Notes under the pieces: generated by a model | What the model saw: only the letters and a program-made list of their open reading frames with translations | Databases searched by the model: none | What the model was told of the DNA's origin: nothing | Assembly: GCA_038380795.1 (NCBI GenBank) | Contig: CM076263.1 | Location: 12,824,709-12,888,708 of the forward strand | Direction of reading: 5' to 3' | Origin: Pyrocephalus nanus | Lineage: Eukaryota; Chordata; Aves; Passeriformes; Tyrannidae | DNA length: 64,000 bases | Translations under genes and position numbers: made by a program | Shown here: positions 1 to 11,700 of the stretch, piece by piece | Numbering within the stretch: position 1 is the stretch's first letter | How the letters are laid out: each line of letters begins with the position of its first letter

Positions 1-680
1 CCAGTTGACCAAAAAGTTCAGGCTAATTTTATATTTTTTTTTCTGTAGTTTTACTGTAAATCCTTTTTATTATTTGTGATGGAAATTTACTATTCTCTTA
101 GTGTGAGAAATAAGAAAAAAAATCACTTCATTAAATAATGTGAATCCTCAACACAATCATAAAAACAAAGATAATTTTGCTACCACAGAAAATGGTACTG
201 AAATTTTAACTTCTCTGTGATGGTCTTGAACTCCACACCTTTCCAGGCTTAAGTAAGGAATTAAAATCCACATTTATTAATTTATCAACAAATATTAATG
301 TATTCTCCTCTTGCCTCATTGTATGAGGCCCTAGGCTCCATCTGCTTTTATTCTGGGTTATCCAAATTCTAATTTGAAGACAAGTATTCAATTCTTCCTA
401 AGTATGATTTCCAACTTTTCCCTTTGTAAATATTTTTATTTGATAAAAATTCTTCAAACAATCAGACGAACGATAGAACTGAAGGTGAGGGATTGGTTGG
501 TGAATGCTGTTTATGATAAAATAAGGCAGCAAATTAATGACAAAGCTATGAAGTAAACCTCCATTCTTATCATCCACATGTGTAAAGGCAGCACTAAAGC
601 TGAATTCTGGGACCATGGACAACTATGAATCACATGGCTCATGCAGTTAGCCCTGATCTAAACTACTGTATATGTCTTAT
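1..680. other. AT-rich sequence without recognised features
   Basis: No open frame, repeat family or RNA gene is recognisable here. Short open frames are present on both strands but have no splice context or familiar protein content. The segment ends at the left target duplication of the solo LTR. Confidence 0.5.
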
Positions 681-685
681 CCATA

Positions 686-1993
686 TGTCGTGGTTTTGCT
701 CTGGGTCAATTTGCTCTTACTCCCCACACAATCACTATAAGTTCAGAGAAGGTTTATTCAAGACAAAAGAGACTGGATTTGGGAAAATAATATTAACATT
801 TATTACTAATAAGTTAAAACTAAAGAACTATATTTACAACAATTTTACTTAAATAAAAGTACTATGTATTTACAGAAATACTTCTCCCCCCCCTTTATAT
901 CAGTCCAAGGAGGAGAAGCAGTTTCTTTCTCCATTTTCGGAGCGCCAGGTCTCTTTAATCGCAGCTGGAATTCCTTCCCTTCCTCTCTTGCTCTGTGTTG
1001 GCCTCCAGGGCTGGGCCTACCCTCCTCCTGGGCTAAGACCGGAGGCTGGAGGGTTACCCAGGCCCTGAAGGTTTTCTCTTCCATGGGCTTGCAAGGGGAC
1101 ACTTGCCTACCATGGATCTTCACCATAGGATCACAAGGGATAATGGCTTTTGAGTCCACCCCTGTTTCCTGTGGAGGTCCCTCCCCATGGGAGAACAGTC
1201 CTTGATAGACCTCTCTGACATGGGTCTAGCATGGATCCCACACACGGATCTCAACATCCCTACCTGAGCCGTTCTTGCTCCAGTGTAGGTCCTCTCAGGG
1301 TCATAAATCTCCACCACTAGCAGCATGGATCTCTCACTGAGATCCCAAGCTCACCCGAGCCATTTTCGCTCCGGTGTAAGCCTTGTTCCTTTCAGGGTCA
1401 TACATCTTCAACAGGACTTTGCCTCATTTCAGTCCTTCTTATGAAGTCTCAGTTTCCTTGTACATCCACAAGCTCTTTTGTGAGGGCATAGGAGTCTCTT
1501 CACCCCAAAAAACTTCTACAGGTAGCAGGGATTTTATTTTCCAGTCTTTTCCCTGCTTAAGGGAGAGAGCGAAAGGGGGGAGAAACAGCCCCTGCCCCTT
1601 CGAACTTTTTTTCTCTCTCCTCTGGCTGCCAGCTTTGATCTTGGAGGTATCTTATCTCCCTGCTGGAATTCTTTTGCCATGGTTTTTCATCCAAGCAGTC
1701 AGTCCTCTAAGTTTTTTTTTCTCAACTCCGTTATAGGAGAGAAGGGGGGCTTCAGTGCCACACCTGCCCCCGGCCCAGGCTGGAGGAGGAGAGGGCCTTG
1801 GCCCACTCGGGACCTGCCTCCTTTCCTGCATGGCTACCATTTTCAACTGCACAACCAGCTTCTCTTCCGTTTTCTTAAATATGTAATTAGCAAAGGCGTT
1901 ACTGAGAGTTTTGATTGGCTTTTTGTCCGGAAATCCACCTGGACAAAGCCATCCTCAGCCTCAGGGGTTGGCTGGCTGGGCAAAACCACGACA
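686..1993 (-). mobile_element. Solo ERVL-type LTR, about 1.3 kb
   Basis: The element starts TGTCGTGGTTTTGC and ends with its exact 14-base inverse, GCAAAACCACGACA, so it has the TG...CA ends of an LTR. The pentamer CCATA sits immediately outside both ends (681-685 and 1994-1998), a 5-bp target duplication typical of ERVL-class integrases. It is orientated on the minus strand because its right end matches the 5' (U3) start of the plus-strand LTR at 17723-18961, and its left end matches that LTR's U5 end. No internal retroviral sequence adjoins it, so it is a solo LTR left by LTR-LTR recombination. Open frames inside it of up to 117 codons differ between copies and are not genes. Confidence 0.88.
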
Positions 1994-2648
1994 CCATAGA
2001 AAAATCTTTGAAAATTGTAGACTTACAGTAACAATGCTGGATCAAAGTCAGTAATTTAGTTTCCACAGTAAACTCAATTTCATAACATCTTACTGCATCT
2101 TTATGTAGAAAAAACCTTTCCCGCTCTGTTCACCTAGCCAGGAGGGAAAGAGATAATTATTTTGGTGTCAAAATCAATTGTTTAGATACCAGAGGAAATG
2201 GTCTGCTGACTTTAAAAATTGTCTGCTGACCCTAAAATAAGTAGGAATTCCTGGACAATGTGATCTCTATAGTGCAGCTACTTAGAACATATAAAATTAA
2301 CTTCTTTTTTTTAATAACTTTTTTGGAAAATATGAATTAAAAAATTCAACTTTAGTAGAGACAAAAGTGAAATTTTATGCCTATAGCCAAAATATGGGCC
2401 ATTTTAATAATAATTCTGAAACATCATTCAGTTTAGACTAATGTCTTGTTATTGCATCTCTAGAAGTCCTAACACAGCACAAGAAAATATCCCTGAAAAG
2501 TTATGTTTCCCTTATACTAAAAAAAAATCCCCAAAACAAACAAACAAAGAAAAACAACAAAAAATTAATTGCTAGTTACCTCTCAAAGAAAAACCTCAAG
2601 ATAATACGTCTCTGAAAGTCTCAATGAATAATGAATTAATGAAGAGCT

Positions 2649-2749
2649 TCACAGAGAGTCTTCCCCTTCTGCAGAACCAGTAGAAGGAGTAGAAATATTC
2701 TTTCTGTTTCTTCTAGAAGTCAGTGAGACTTTCACTGCTGGGGTAAAAC
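2649..2749 (-). other. Candidate terminal coding exon, gene unknown
   Basis: On the minus strand a pyrimidine-rich stretch ending TTACTCCAG is followed by 33 open codons and a TGA. The encoded peptide starts FTPAVKVSLTSRRNRK and ends GSAEGEDSL: a basic, Ser/Thr-rich segment followed by an acidic tail, as is common at protein C-termini. The entry phase (two bases completing a split codon) fits the donor of the candidate exon at 4189-4361, which leaves one G and would give Gly. I do not recognise the protein. A chance open segment is a real alternative because the exon is short. Confidence 0.22.
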
Positions 2750-4188
2750 CTGGAGTAAGACAAAAGAGTGGATATTAAGTTTGGAGTGTTGAACACTGCT
2801 TAAACAAACCACAAAATCAGGCCAACTGTGAGAGCAAAGTACAGTGCAGCACCACGTCTTCCATCTTTTCTGAAATCAGCTTCCACCTAGAAATGCAAAA
2901 AACCAAAAGGCAAAAAGGCAAAACCCAAAACTGTGGGTTCTGATGTGTGCCTGCAATATGCTTCATACAAGGAAAAGAAGTTTTACAAAGGCAGATTATG
3001 GTCTTGTGTACAGCCTCTTTGAGATGGTCAGCTTTACTCCAGCACTTCTTCAGTTTATTATGACTAGAAATGGTCTTGGGTCTCATCCTGTGGAGAAAAA
3101 TGCATCCTTGAAATATTAACATGATCACAGAGTGTTACAGTAGTGTTGTATACTCTTTTCCATCAACCACGAAAAGTCACAAGACAATAAAGTCCCTTGA
3201 AAACGACTTCCCACGTTGACAAATTATTTCACATTACCATAATAAAGAAACCTGCTATGAAATAAAGAGGGAAGCAGCAGATAACAAATAAGCTGAATAA
3301 AAAATTATGGAAATTTTCATATCTTTACAATTTCTTTATGATCAGACTTGCCCTGTCCTTGTGGCAACACTCTAGGAGTTGAATTGGCAGTTCAGGGCAC
3401 AAGATACTATTGCATACAGACAATACAGTACAATGTTGTTTTAGGAGGTTACAAGTTGTTCTCAGTTTCTTAATCTGAGAACAAAATCCCTTTTCTGACT
3501 TTTCAAGAATCTTATAATGTTTCAAAGAGCATGTAAAAGTCTGCTGTGTTAAACAATTTACACCTTGGATCATAAATAAATTTTCACAGAAGTGAATAGA
3601 AAACCATTAAAATAAATCCAGTCTTACAGGATTTTGGAAATGCCGTTTATATAGTAATTGTACATGATTAGACTGGAAAAGCATTAAATATCTGCATTAT
3701 GACTTTTTGAAAATGCTTTTTCTTTCTCCTTCTCCCTGGCATTTTGGTTCCTATTTCAGGGTAAATTTTTTTTTCTTGGACAATTTAATTTTGATAGTTG
3801 GCGTTACATGAGAAAATACACTATCACTTAGAGGAACATATATGGAGTTACAATGTATAAACATCTGAAAAAGACTAGGCTGGGCTGACTGGAGGGCAAA
3901 AATTTGACACTTTTTAGAATTGATATTTCTCCTTCCTCATCTACCCATCTTTAAAGCCGTAGTTTTAATTGATTACTTTTGTGTTTGCATATGTTCAAAA
4001 TTCTTGAAAATATGGTTGGAACAGAGATTTAGCCTGGTACCAAAAGGCAGAAATCCTTCACACTAAAAATTTCTCCTTTTAAGGCTTCTTTATCTCCTAG
4101 TTTGGCTTCTACTTTGTAAAAAACAAGTGGCTGAAGATTTTTTTGCTGTAGATTTTATTTTTGTCTTTTATTAAATCTATATGCATAC

Positions 4189-4361
4189 CTCCCAGAAGCC
4201 CAGCACCATGAGCAAAATCAGACCATCTGGTTCCAGGGCTCATTATATTGTATATAAACATAAATATCAGATGTTCTATATTTTCAGAGTGAACACACTT
4301 TTCTTCAAGTTCGCAGAGTAGTGTTTTCACCTCCATGTAGCCTGACTTTTTTTGGTTACAG
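4189..4361 (-). other. Candidate internal coding exon, gene unknown
   Basis: This is a minus-strand segment of 173 bases with 57 complete open codons. It is preceded by TTATGTCTAG and followed by the donor GGGAG/GTATGC. A second possible acceptor is AAAGTCAG about 18 bases further in. The peptide includes VKTLLCELEEKC and ends AHGAGLLG. It exits with one base of a codon (G), which matches the phase of the candidate last exon at 2649-2749. From the inner acceptor it would also accept the one-base exit of the candidate at 7477-7576. No family is recognised and the polypyrimidine tract is weak, so this is tentative. Confidence 0.2.
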
Positions 4362-5616
4362 CTAGACATAATTATGTTAATGAAATATCCTCAGGCAATG
4401 TACTATTTCAAATAGAACATCTAGTTAAGGTATCTTTTTATTTTATTATTATCCTGGGTCAGTGGTTTTTAGAGCTCATTTTGCAACCAGAGTATCTACA
4501 GGTTTCAACATATTCCTTAGCTCAATACCAAGAATGTTAATTGAACTAATAAAAGGATTACTACATATTTCATAGATTATTTATCTTTTTTTTTAAATTA
4601 ATTTTGCCTTAAGCTCAGTTTTTGTTGTTTTGTTATGTTTTTTTTTTTTTTTCTGATAAGACCCACTTCTGGGCTATTTTCTCTATATTCTCTTAATAGA
4701 CTTTTGTTGGGTTTTGACACATTTATATTGAATCTATAGCCTGGATTTATAAAAATGGTTGATATGGGAGCACTGGATCCAAACCTATCTGAGTATTAAA
4801 GTTCTAAGCCTGCATCTGTTTCTCTCTAACCTCAAGAAGAAGTCACTACTGTCTACTCTGCAGAAGAGTTGTTCTCTTTCTCCTGGCAACTCAGCATACA
4901 GAATCCCAAGAGCACAGAGATGCTCTCGTGCTGTCCTGAGGCAGTGATTAATGTCATCTACTATTTCCTAGTAGGCATCTCTGGGCTGCTGCCTGTAAGC
5001 ACACTGAATTATCTAACTTTTTCATATAGTCAAAAAAGAGAGAGTGCCTTCACTGTGCACACCAAAGCAAAATTTCACCATGGAAATAGAGAGCTTAGTC
5101 TTCTAATGAAAGCCTTTCAGTCAGGTGAGGAACCTCCACTGAGACATATATTTTCTGTTTGAAGCTTAAACAAGGCTCCATTATATAGCTTAATTCCACC
5201 ACCAAAATCCTGAAAATGCCTTTTAAAAGCTCTTAAAATTATATTTTTCCATGGATTTGACATAATGAATTAGACATCCATTTGCTACTAGTACTTAAAA
5301 CTGCTCATTCAATGCCACAATTGGTTACATACAGCTAGAAACAAATACTACACCAATTCTGCCATAGCCTCGTGACTGTGAATGCATGCACCTCCCAAGA
5401 AATCAGTTCACAGGGCAAGATTACTCCAAAAAAAGCCCATATGGTGCTATTTTTATTCATTCCCAAACCCAAGAAAATTTAAACACCCTGCTGCTTTTTT
5501 TTAAACATCGTGTATATTCCATACCAATACCATCATAAGCTAGAAAACAAGTATTTTTGGTGGCAGCAATCTCTGTTATGCTGTTTGGATGACATCTTCC
5601 TTCGGCTGTTAAGGGT

Positions 5617-5752
5617 TCATACAACTAAAACTGCTGCTTGCTGTAGAATTGAATGATGTCGTTCCAGCTGTCGTAAAGTAACACTAACATCAGTCTCAAG
5701 GTAAAAGACCCTTTGGCTTGGGTAGGTTGCATAACAGGCATTCAGTTCTGAG
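5617..5752 (-). other. Candidate exon ending in a stop, gene unknown
   Basis: The minus strand shows a strong acceptor, CTTGTTTCCTTCCCAG, followed by 44 open codons to a TGA. The peptide contains SELNACYATYPSQRVF, then LETDVSVTLRQLERHH, then ILQQAA, which reads like coding sequence with a possible amphipathic helix. A GTATGA just before the stop could instead be a donor. Its phase does not connect simply to the neighbouring candidates at 7477-7576 or 4189-4361, so it may be an alternative exon or a chance open stretch. I do not recognise the protein. Confidence 0.18.
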
Positions 5753-7476
5753 CTGGGAAGGAAACAAGAGGAACAGCATTGCCTGTAAAGGATTGGATTA
5801 CATCAGGTCACCTGCAATCCCTTTTACTGTTTGAAATGCAATCCTAGTACTCATCTCGATGCCTGATATATGAGTAATAATAGTATCTCGTCACCATTTT
5901 CCCATATTGTATAAAAATACAACGCCACAAGGAAAAGTGTTTTTGCTATGAAAGTGTTTTTCTGTGCAACTATTTTGCCTATGTGCAGAAAGTAGTAATT
6001 TCAGCAATGAGTATGCACAAAAATTCTTCAGTAAAGGAAAAAAATTACTATGTTTACTATGTTCCAAATGAACATCAGTAAACACCTATAAATTTTTCAT
6101 TATATTCTCGTGGTTTTCATTAGCTTTGCTTGTTTCAGCCGATGAAAACAAAAAGAAAAATAATAGAAGAATATTTTAGAGAAAGAAAGAGACTTTTTTC
6201 CTGTAAAATTTACAATAAGGTTAGGTCATGATTTCTTTTTCATCAGTTTAAATGCAGAATAAATTCATCATGAGCAATGGAGTAAATACAACACGATCTG
6301 CTTACAGTAAGTGGAGATCATCTGGCATAGGTTTACTCTAGTTTAATGTGTTTTCGGCTTTGATGTGAGCTAGGTCATTTCGCTTTTGCTATGATATTCA
6401 TACTAACTTTTATATTGCTGCAAAGGACAGCCATAGTCATACAGTTGTTAATTCTTCAGTTACATCAGAGTCCAAACCTGCATTAACACGAGTCCTCTAT
6501 CTTGTGGTCCTCCTGCAGCTTTTCCCTGCACAGGGTGGGAGAGTGTAGGCGTTGCAGGAGGGCCTGGCTGTGAGCACACACCACTGATGGAGCCTCCTTC
6601 CTTCCTTCCAAAACCCTCTAGCACTTTCTAGTTCCAACCTCTTTGCATTTTACCAGCTATATATACAAGTCCTCTGTTTAATGAAAGAATATTAGCTCAG
6701 CTCCACGCCTCAAAAACATTAATCTTTGAAAACATTACAAGAATGAATATTTTTTCTTTCATCTTAAGAGTATCCACTAATTTCCTGAGTACCATGTCCA
6801 TTAATGACAAGTTGCCAGTCCTAGTGCACAGCCGGAGGCAATGTGTCAAACATGGGCTGAGAGCACAATGGTTTATAGTTGATTAAAAAAGAAAACAGGA
6901 ACTGGTATAAGTAGTCAGATAACAGTAGCAATGTTTGGTTTTGAAGAACACAGCACTTACAACCCTCAGAAACACCCACAGCATGTGAGGAGATTGTTGT
7001 CAAAGGCTGTTTTCGTCTAACCTAGGCTTAGTGACTGCAAAAGAGCTTTTATCTTTTGAACAGTCTGAAACAAAGTTGATTTGTCCAGTAACCTGTGCCC
7101 AGAGAGTGGATCAGTGCAGCCTCTTCTTTTCATCATACTTATTTAAATGGGGACACCTCTGTACTTCCAAGATATTAAAGAGAATTTTCAAACTGACTGG
7201 TTCATGGGACCACTCAAACTTGCCTCCAATTAAGGTAATATTTGCCTTTATTTCATTCTGTAATAGCTTTTTTCTGTCACTGAGATCTGTGTAATTCTGT
7301 GACCATAGTGCTGAGTGGCTGCTTACGACAAAAAGAGACTCCTGTTTGGATCAGATCAAAAGCTGTCCCAGTGGACTAAGCTGGTGTATGCTAGCCTAAA
7401 ATAGAGAATAGTGACTTCAGACTGAAGAGATCAAGGTTTTTGATTGCAACAGGTATTCTGGGATGGTTGGGGATAC

Positions 7477-7576
7477 CTTCCCCAGCAAAGAAATTCTTAG
7501 AGCAGATGAACTGAGTGTAGAGTTTGCTTTCCTTCTCTACTCCAGTATTAACCCTTTTGGATTCTTCTTGAATCAC
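7477..7576 (-). other. Candidate 100-bp coding exon, gene unknown
   Basis: The minus strand has an acceptor with a good pyrimidine tract (GTTCTCCTTCTACCCAG), then 33 open codons plus one base, then the donor GGGAAG/GTATCC. The peptide starts VIQEESKRVNTGVEKESK and ends KNFFAGE. It is charged and Lys/Glu-rich at first. It enters in phase 0 and leaves one G. No family is recognised. Exon status rests only on splice-like borders and an open frame. Confidence 0.2.
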
Positions 7577-10500
7577 CTGGGTAGAAGGAGAACACTGTAC
7601 CATTAATTTTTCTTCATTGTCCAACTATGGTTACGTCTTGTCCTGCTTTCTGAACTTCTCATAGGTCTTCTTTAATAATCTATTCCTAGGAGGTAACCAT
7701 TTTCTTCCTAGAGCTTCACCTGGCCTCAAGTAGAGATTTGGCTAGTTATTAAGCAGTGGATGTGTATTTCCATCCTTACACAGGCACCCTGTTCTGTTAT
7801 ACACCAGTAACCACTGAAGGTCAGTGCAATGTCAGAAGACATAGTGGCTGAACTGTGGATGATGGGACACAGAACAGATCAAAAGCAGACCCCATTGTCA
7901 CCTGTGCCTATCAGGACAGATGTGGTACTAAATGAAGTTTGGAAAAGAAGTTCATGAGGTTCAAAACAAATCAATAGTAAGGAAAAAATAATGAAGTGTG
8001 GCAACCCTATTGTTTTTCCCACTGAGAAAGTAAGTTGTTTTCTTGCTGGTTTTAGGTGATTGCCCTGCCAGAATCTGATTATATTTTCATGTAACAGTAG
8101 TTCTATTGCATTCAACAGGACCACTGTTAGCAGAGTAAATGTGCACATCTGGTGTCTACTACAATTTATATGCAAAAGTAAGATTGAGTAGACCGCTGAA
8201 TACTATAGCAATAAGAACGTACAGGAAAAGAAAGAGAATATTATCTTTTCTTTACAACACATGGAAGGTATAATAATAAATAATATTGCCTGTCTCTTCC
8301 TTGTATGAAGTTGGTAATGTATGTAGATAAATCAGTACCTTAATTGATAGGGATACACAAAGACAGAAGTTTTATGTGTGCTATGAAAATAACAAGCTGC
8401 CAAAAAAATCTGGCTTATCTGAAACTGACACATTCTGTTCCAACCACCAGTGCCCTTGGTGTTCAAATAAGTGCCTTGAGTGTTCAAATAAGAAACTGTC
8501 AGGCTGTCAGGGGGCCTAAAGGCAGTATTTATAAATGCATGGGAAATATTCAAGTTTGTTGTCGGGGAAGGCATTCACTGGAAGGATCAAAATGTGTTTG
8601 GTTTGTTTTTATATATTCTCTAGAAAGCCACTTCTGTCCAGTTTGACACAGCACAGCCGTTTGCAGCTGTGACAATGAGAGTGACAATGCAGCTGTTTTG
8701 GTTTGGAAATGCATCATCTATTCTTTGGATCTGATGGTTCTACGTGACTTCTAGTAACCTCCTGCAGTAGCTGTGACTTTGAGAACAGGACTCTACTATC
8801 CTCATTATGAAGAACCATGGGCATACAAAACCATGAAAAAATGATTCCAAATTTAAAAACATTTGGAAAAATCTATCAAGTCAAAATCTCCCTCAAGTAG
8901 TCTTTTTATCTGTCTTGGTTTACCATCTGGAAATAAAATATACAGTGCCTGTGAGTTCAGTGAGGTATTACTGAAGTGTGTCATTTCGGCACACCAGATG
9001 AGTCTGTGTTTACCACTCTATGAGTTTTCATCATGTTTTCATGCTTGAGTCCGAAGCTGCTCTTTATCTGGAGTGATATTTGATGAGATTACACTAGGAA
9101 TGAGGAGTGGCACAGATGAGAACCTGGGTTGCACCTAAAATATTGGTATCTACAAAGTTTGCTTTACTTCAGACTGTGCTGGTAATGATTAAGCAATTCC
9201 TTCTTTCTCAGACCCATGATTTTTGTTGCACAATTATAAGATCCTTTATCATGATTTTTGTTGTTTCCTTTGTGTTTTCTTCCTTCTTTGATGTTATTTC
9301 TCATCTTTTTCAATGATCATCTTTATTGAATGTTTTTTCCCACTCCCAGAAAGGAAAACTGGGTAAATTATTTACAGCTGGCTGGGCATGTAGGTGTAGG
9401 AAGTGGTACCCTTATAGGTCCTCTGAACTGTTCATAAGGATAAAATGAAACAAAAAAAATTTTGCTATTAAATGAAACTGAGATTAAATATACAAATTAT
9501 AAAATCTACAATGGAATATTTTTCCACAGAATTGGACTGGAATTAAATCTGCAAATTAAATAATTAGATTAAATTGAAAATAGTCCATCCTTATGTACAC
9601 ATTCTAAAAGATCTCAGGTTTGTGGGGTCTACCACCCAACTAAAGACATGGACCAAAACAAGTCTAATTGATGACTCATAACTGGTATAATCAGGATTAA
9701 TTTTGTGTCAGAAGGGGATCGGAATAATGTATCTGCTTTCCGTCAGATAGATTAATATTCTGGCTTGTTCTGGATTCTCTTTCACTACAAAATTTGCTGT
9801 TAAATTATAAACTGAAAATAACACATTTTCTAAAATCTAAACCAAAAGTTAGAACCAATTATAAAATTTCCTTCTTACTTTGTAATTCTTGTGTTGTTGT
9901 GACTTTTCTCCTTCTTCCAAGCATGGAAGTATAGTAGAGATCTTTCTTGTAACAGGTCTTTTCAAAATTATTGTAGGTGGTTTCAAGACTCATAGGATTG
10001 GAATCCTGGGAGATGAATGTGTTCATAAGGTAGTATTTAGGCATCCGTCTCCTGGTATATTCAACAGGTACATTTCAGGGGAGTATCAGCATCACATAGA
10101 CAAAGAACTGCCCTTTCACATTCTAAATTAATGAATGCAAAGATGGATGGACATCCCATAGAACATATCAGAGGGCTATGTAGAATTTTGAGAAGTGCAG
10201 TTATTCCAAGATTCTTACTCAGGCAATACAACACAGCTCTAAAATGCAGCTCCCACAATATTATACTCATATTCTTTTAATTGTTTACCTAATCTCTAAA
10301 TCTTAGGTTTCATTGTGGTGAGATTGGGATTATATTTTCAGCTCCAAAAGTGATGTCTGTCTTTTTTGGCGTTTTTTCTACCTTTCCCTTGTATGAAAAT
10401 TATAGTCTTGAGTAGCCTTTGTAGTAACTTTTGTATGAGTAGCAGTTATAAGGATCATGCCCTCAATGTCCCTCTCACCTGTATCTGAGATGGTTTATAT

Positions 10501-11515
10501 TTTCATTTTTAACAGTATAAATAACTTTCATATGGAATTCATTCCCTTAAAATGCATGTGAAATTCAAAGGTACAACTGATATACCTGCTCTCTTTTCCT
10601 TATCCACCATTTTATGTCATGTATTCTAGTTTTGAAAGAAATAAAACCCGTTCAATGAATATGGCTTATAAACTCTTGGAAAACAGTAAGAGAATACACT
10701 AAATATGAAAGAGCTATTGAGAAAAACCACAAATTGTTTTTTCTATATGAAGGAAACATAACTTCAATTTCTTTCTAGATTTATGAGCTGTTGGCCTTCA
10801 CCTGATTGAGTGCTTCTCTAAAATAAAGAAAACCAGACAGTGTAATGGTCATTGAAGCTGAAGCATAGTTCCCTCATATGATTAATTACCATCATTAAAA
10901 ATGATGCCTGCAGTAAATTTCATGTTGCCAGCACAAGAGCATGATCCAGTCATTTTATGCTGGGATTGGGAAGGATTTGGCATTGTCTTTTGTGTGTCTG
11001 TTTATACCCCAGTATCTGTAAGAAGAGATTAAAGCACGTCAAGATTAGGATACAGTGCGACAGCTGGGTAGTATATATACTGAAAAATTATTTTGAGGAA
11101 TAGACTTATGAAAATGAAGAGCTACTTTTTTTTCTTTAGGCTGATGTGATCAGTGTAAATGGAGACTGTTTCTGAAATTGAGGAATTTTTTGGACTTTCA
11201 GCTTTGTTTTCCTTTCAGTCTGGAAAGTATCTAACAAGTATGTTTCAGTATAGAAGGGGGATAACGTGTCCTGAGTGCCTTCAGTTAGAAGAAACTGAAC
11301 TTAATGTCCTGTTCAAGCCTGTATGTTCCTAGTCTAAGCAGGACAGCTTGCTCTCTTCTTGGTCTCTGTACACATGCCTTTCATAGCATCCATAGCTGAG
11401 CTGAATAATGTATAGTTGGTAGTAACTGGCAAGTTCCAGAGAAGGGAATTAATGCAAGAAGAGCTTGGATTGCATTAGCATCACTGTTAGGCTGTCCTGG
11501 CTATTTGTGTTTGGT

Positions 11516-11700
11516 CACAGTGTTACAGAATGATATGAATGTTAAGGGTTTTGAAGAGACCAAACAGATCATTTAGTTTCATCCCCCCTGACATGAGCAA
11601 GGACACCTTTCACTAGATCAGATTGCTCAGGGCCCTATACAACCTAGCCTTGCCTAAAAATTTTACGCCATTTTTCAATCAAAATATTCCACCACCTTAA
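11516..11700 (-). mobile_element. CR1: CR1 LINE 3' fragment
   Basis: The plus strand reads as the reverse of a CR1 3' end: a decayed tail (TTACAGAATGATATGAATG), then wording typical of CR1 (AGCAAGGACACCTTTCACTAG, followed by ATCAGATTGCTCAGGGCCC). The 5' part is missing, as in most CR1 copies, and the copy is clearly old. Boundaries are approximate. Confidence 0.75.

Larger units (their letters stand above)
1999..11500. other. Single-copy-looking AT-rich DNA with a few exon-like segments
   Basis: No named gene or repeat is recognised in this stretch. It contains a T-run near 4626-4652, a short imperfect tandem duplication near 8450-8500, and the minus-strand exon-like segments listed separately at 2649-2749, 4189-4361, 5617-5752 and 7477-7576. 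Apart from these I see nothing that can be supported. Confidence 0.45.

Noticed and set aside
1383..1736. A 117-codon frame, and others of 115-145 codons at 17702-18453
   Set aside because: They lie inside ERVL-type LTRs and are not conserved between the copies in this window.
6247..6306. A 60-bp plus-strand segment with a good acceptor (TTCTTTTTCATCAG) and a perfect donor (ACA/GTAAGT)
   Set aside because: All three frames contain stops, so it is not coding. It serves as a warning that splice-like borders occur by chance in this sequence.
6932..6965. GTAAGT donor on the minus strand after a pyrimidine-rich acceptor near 7020
   Set aside because: From the good acceptor every frame meets a stop before the donor. 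Only a poor acceptor gives an open frame.
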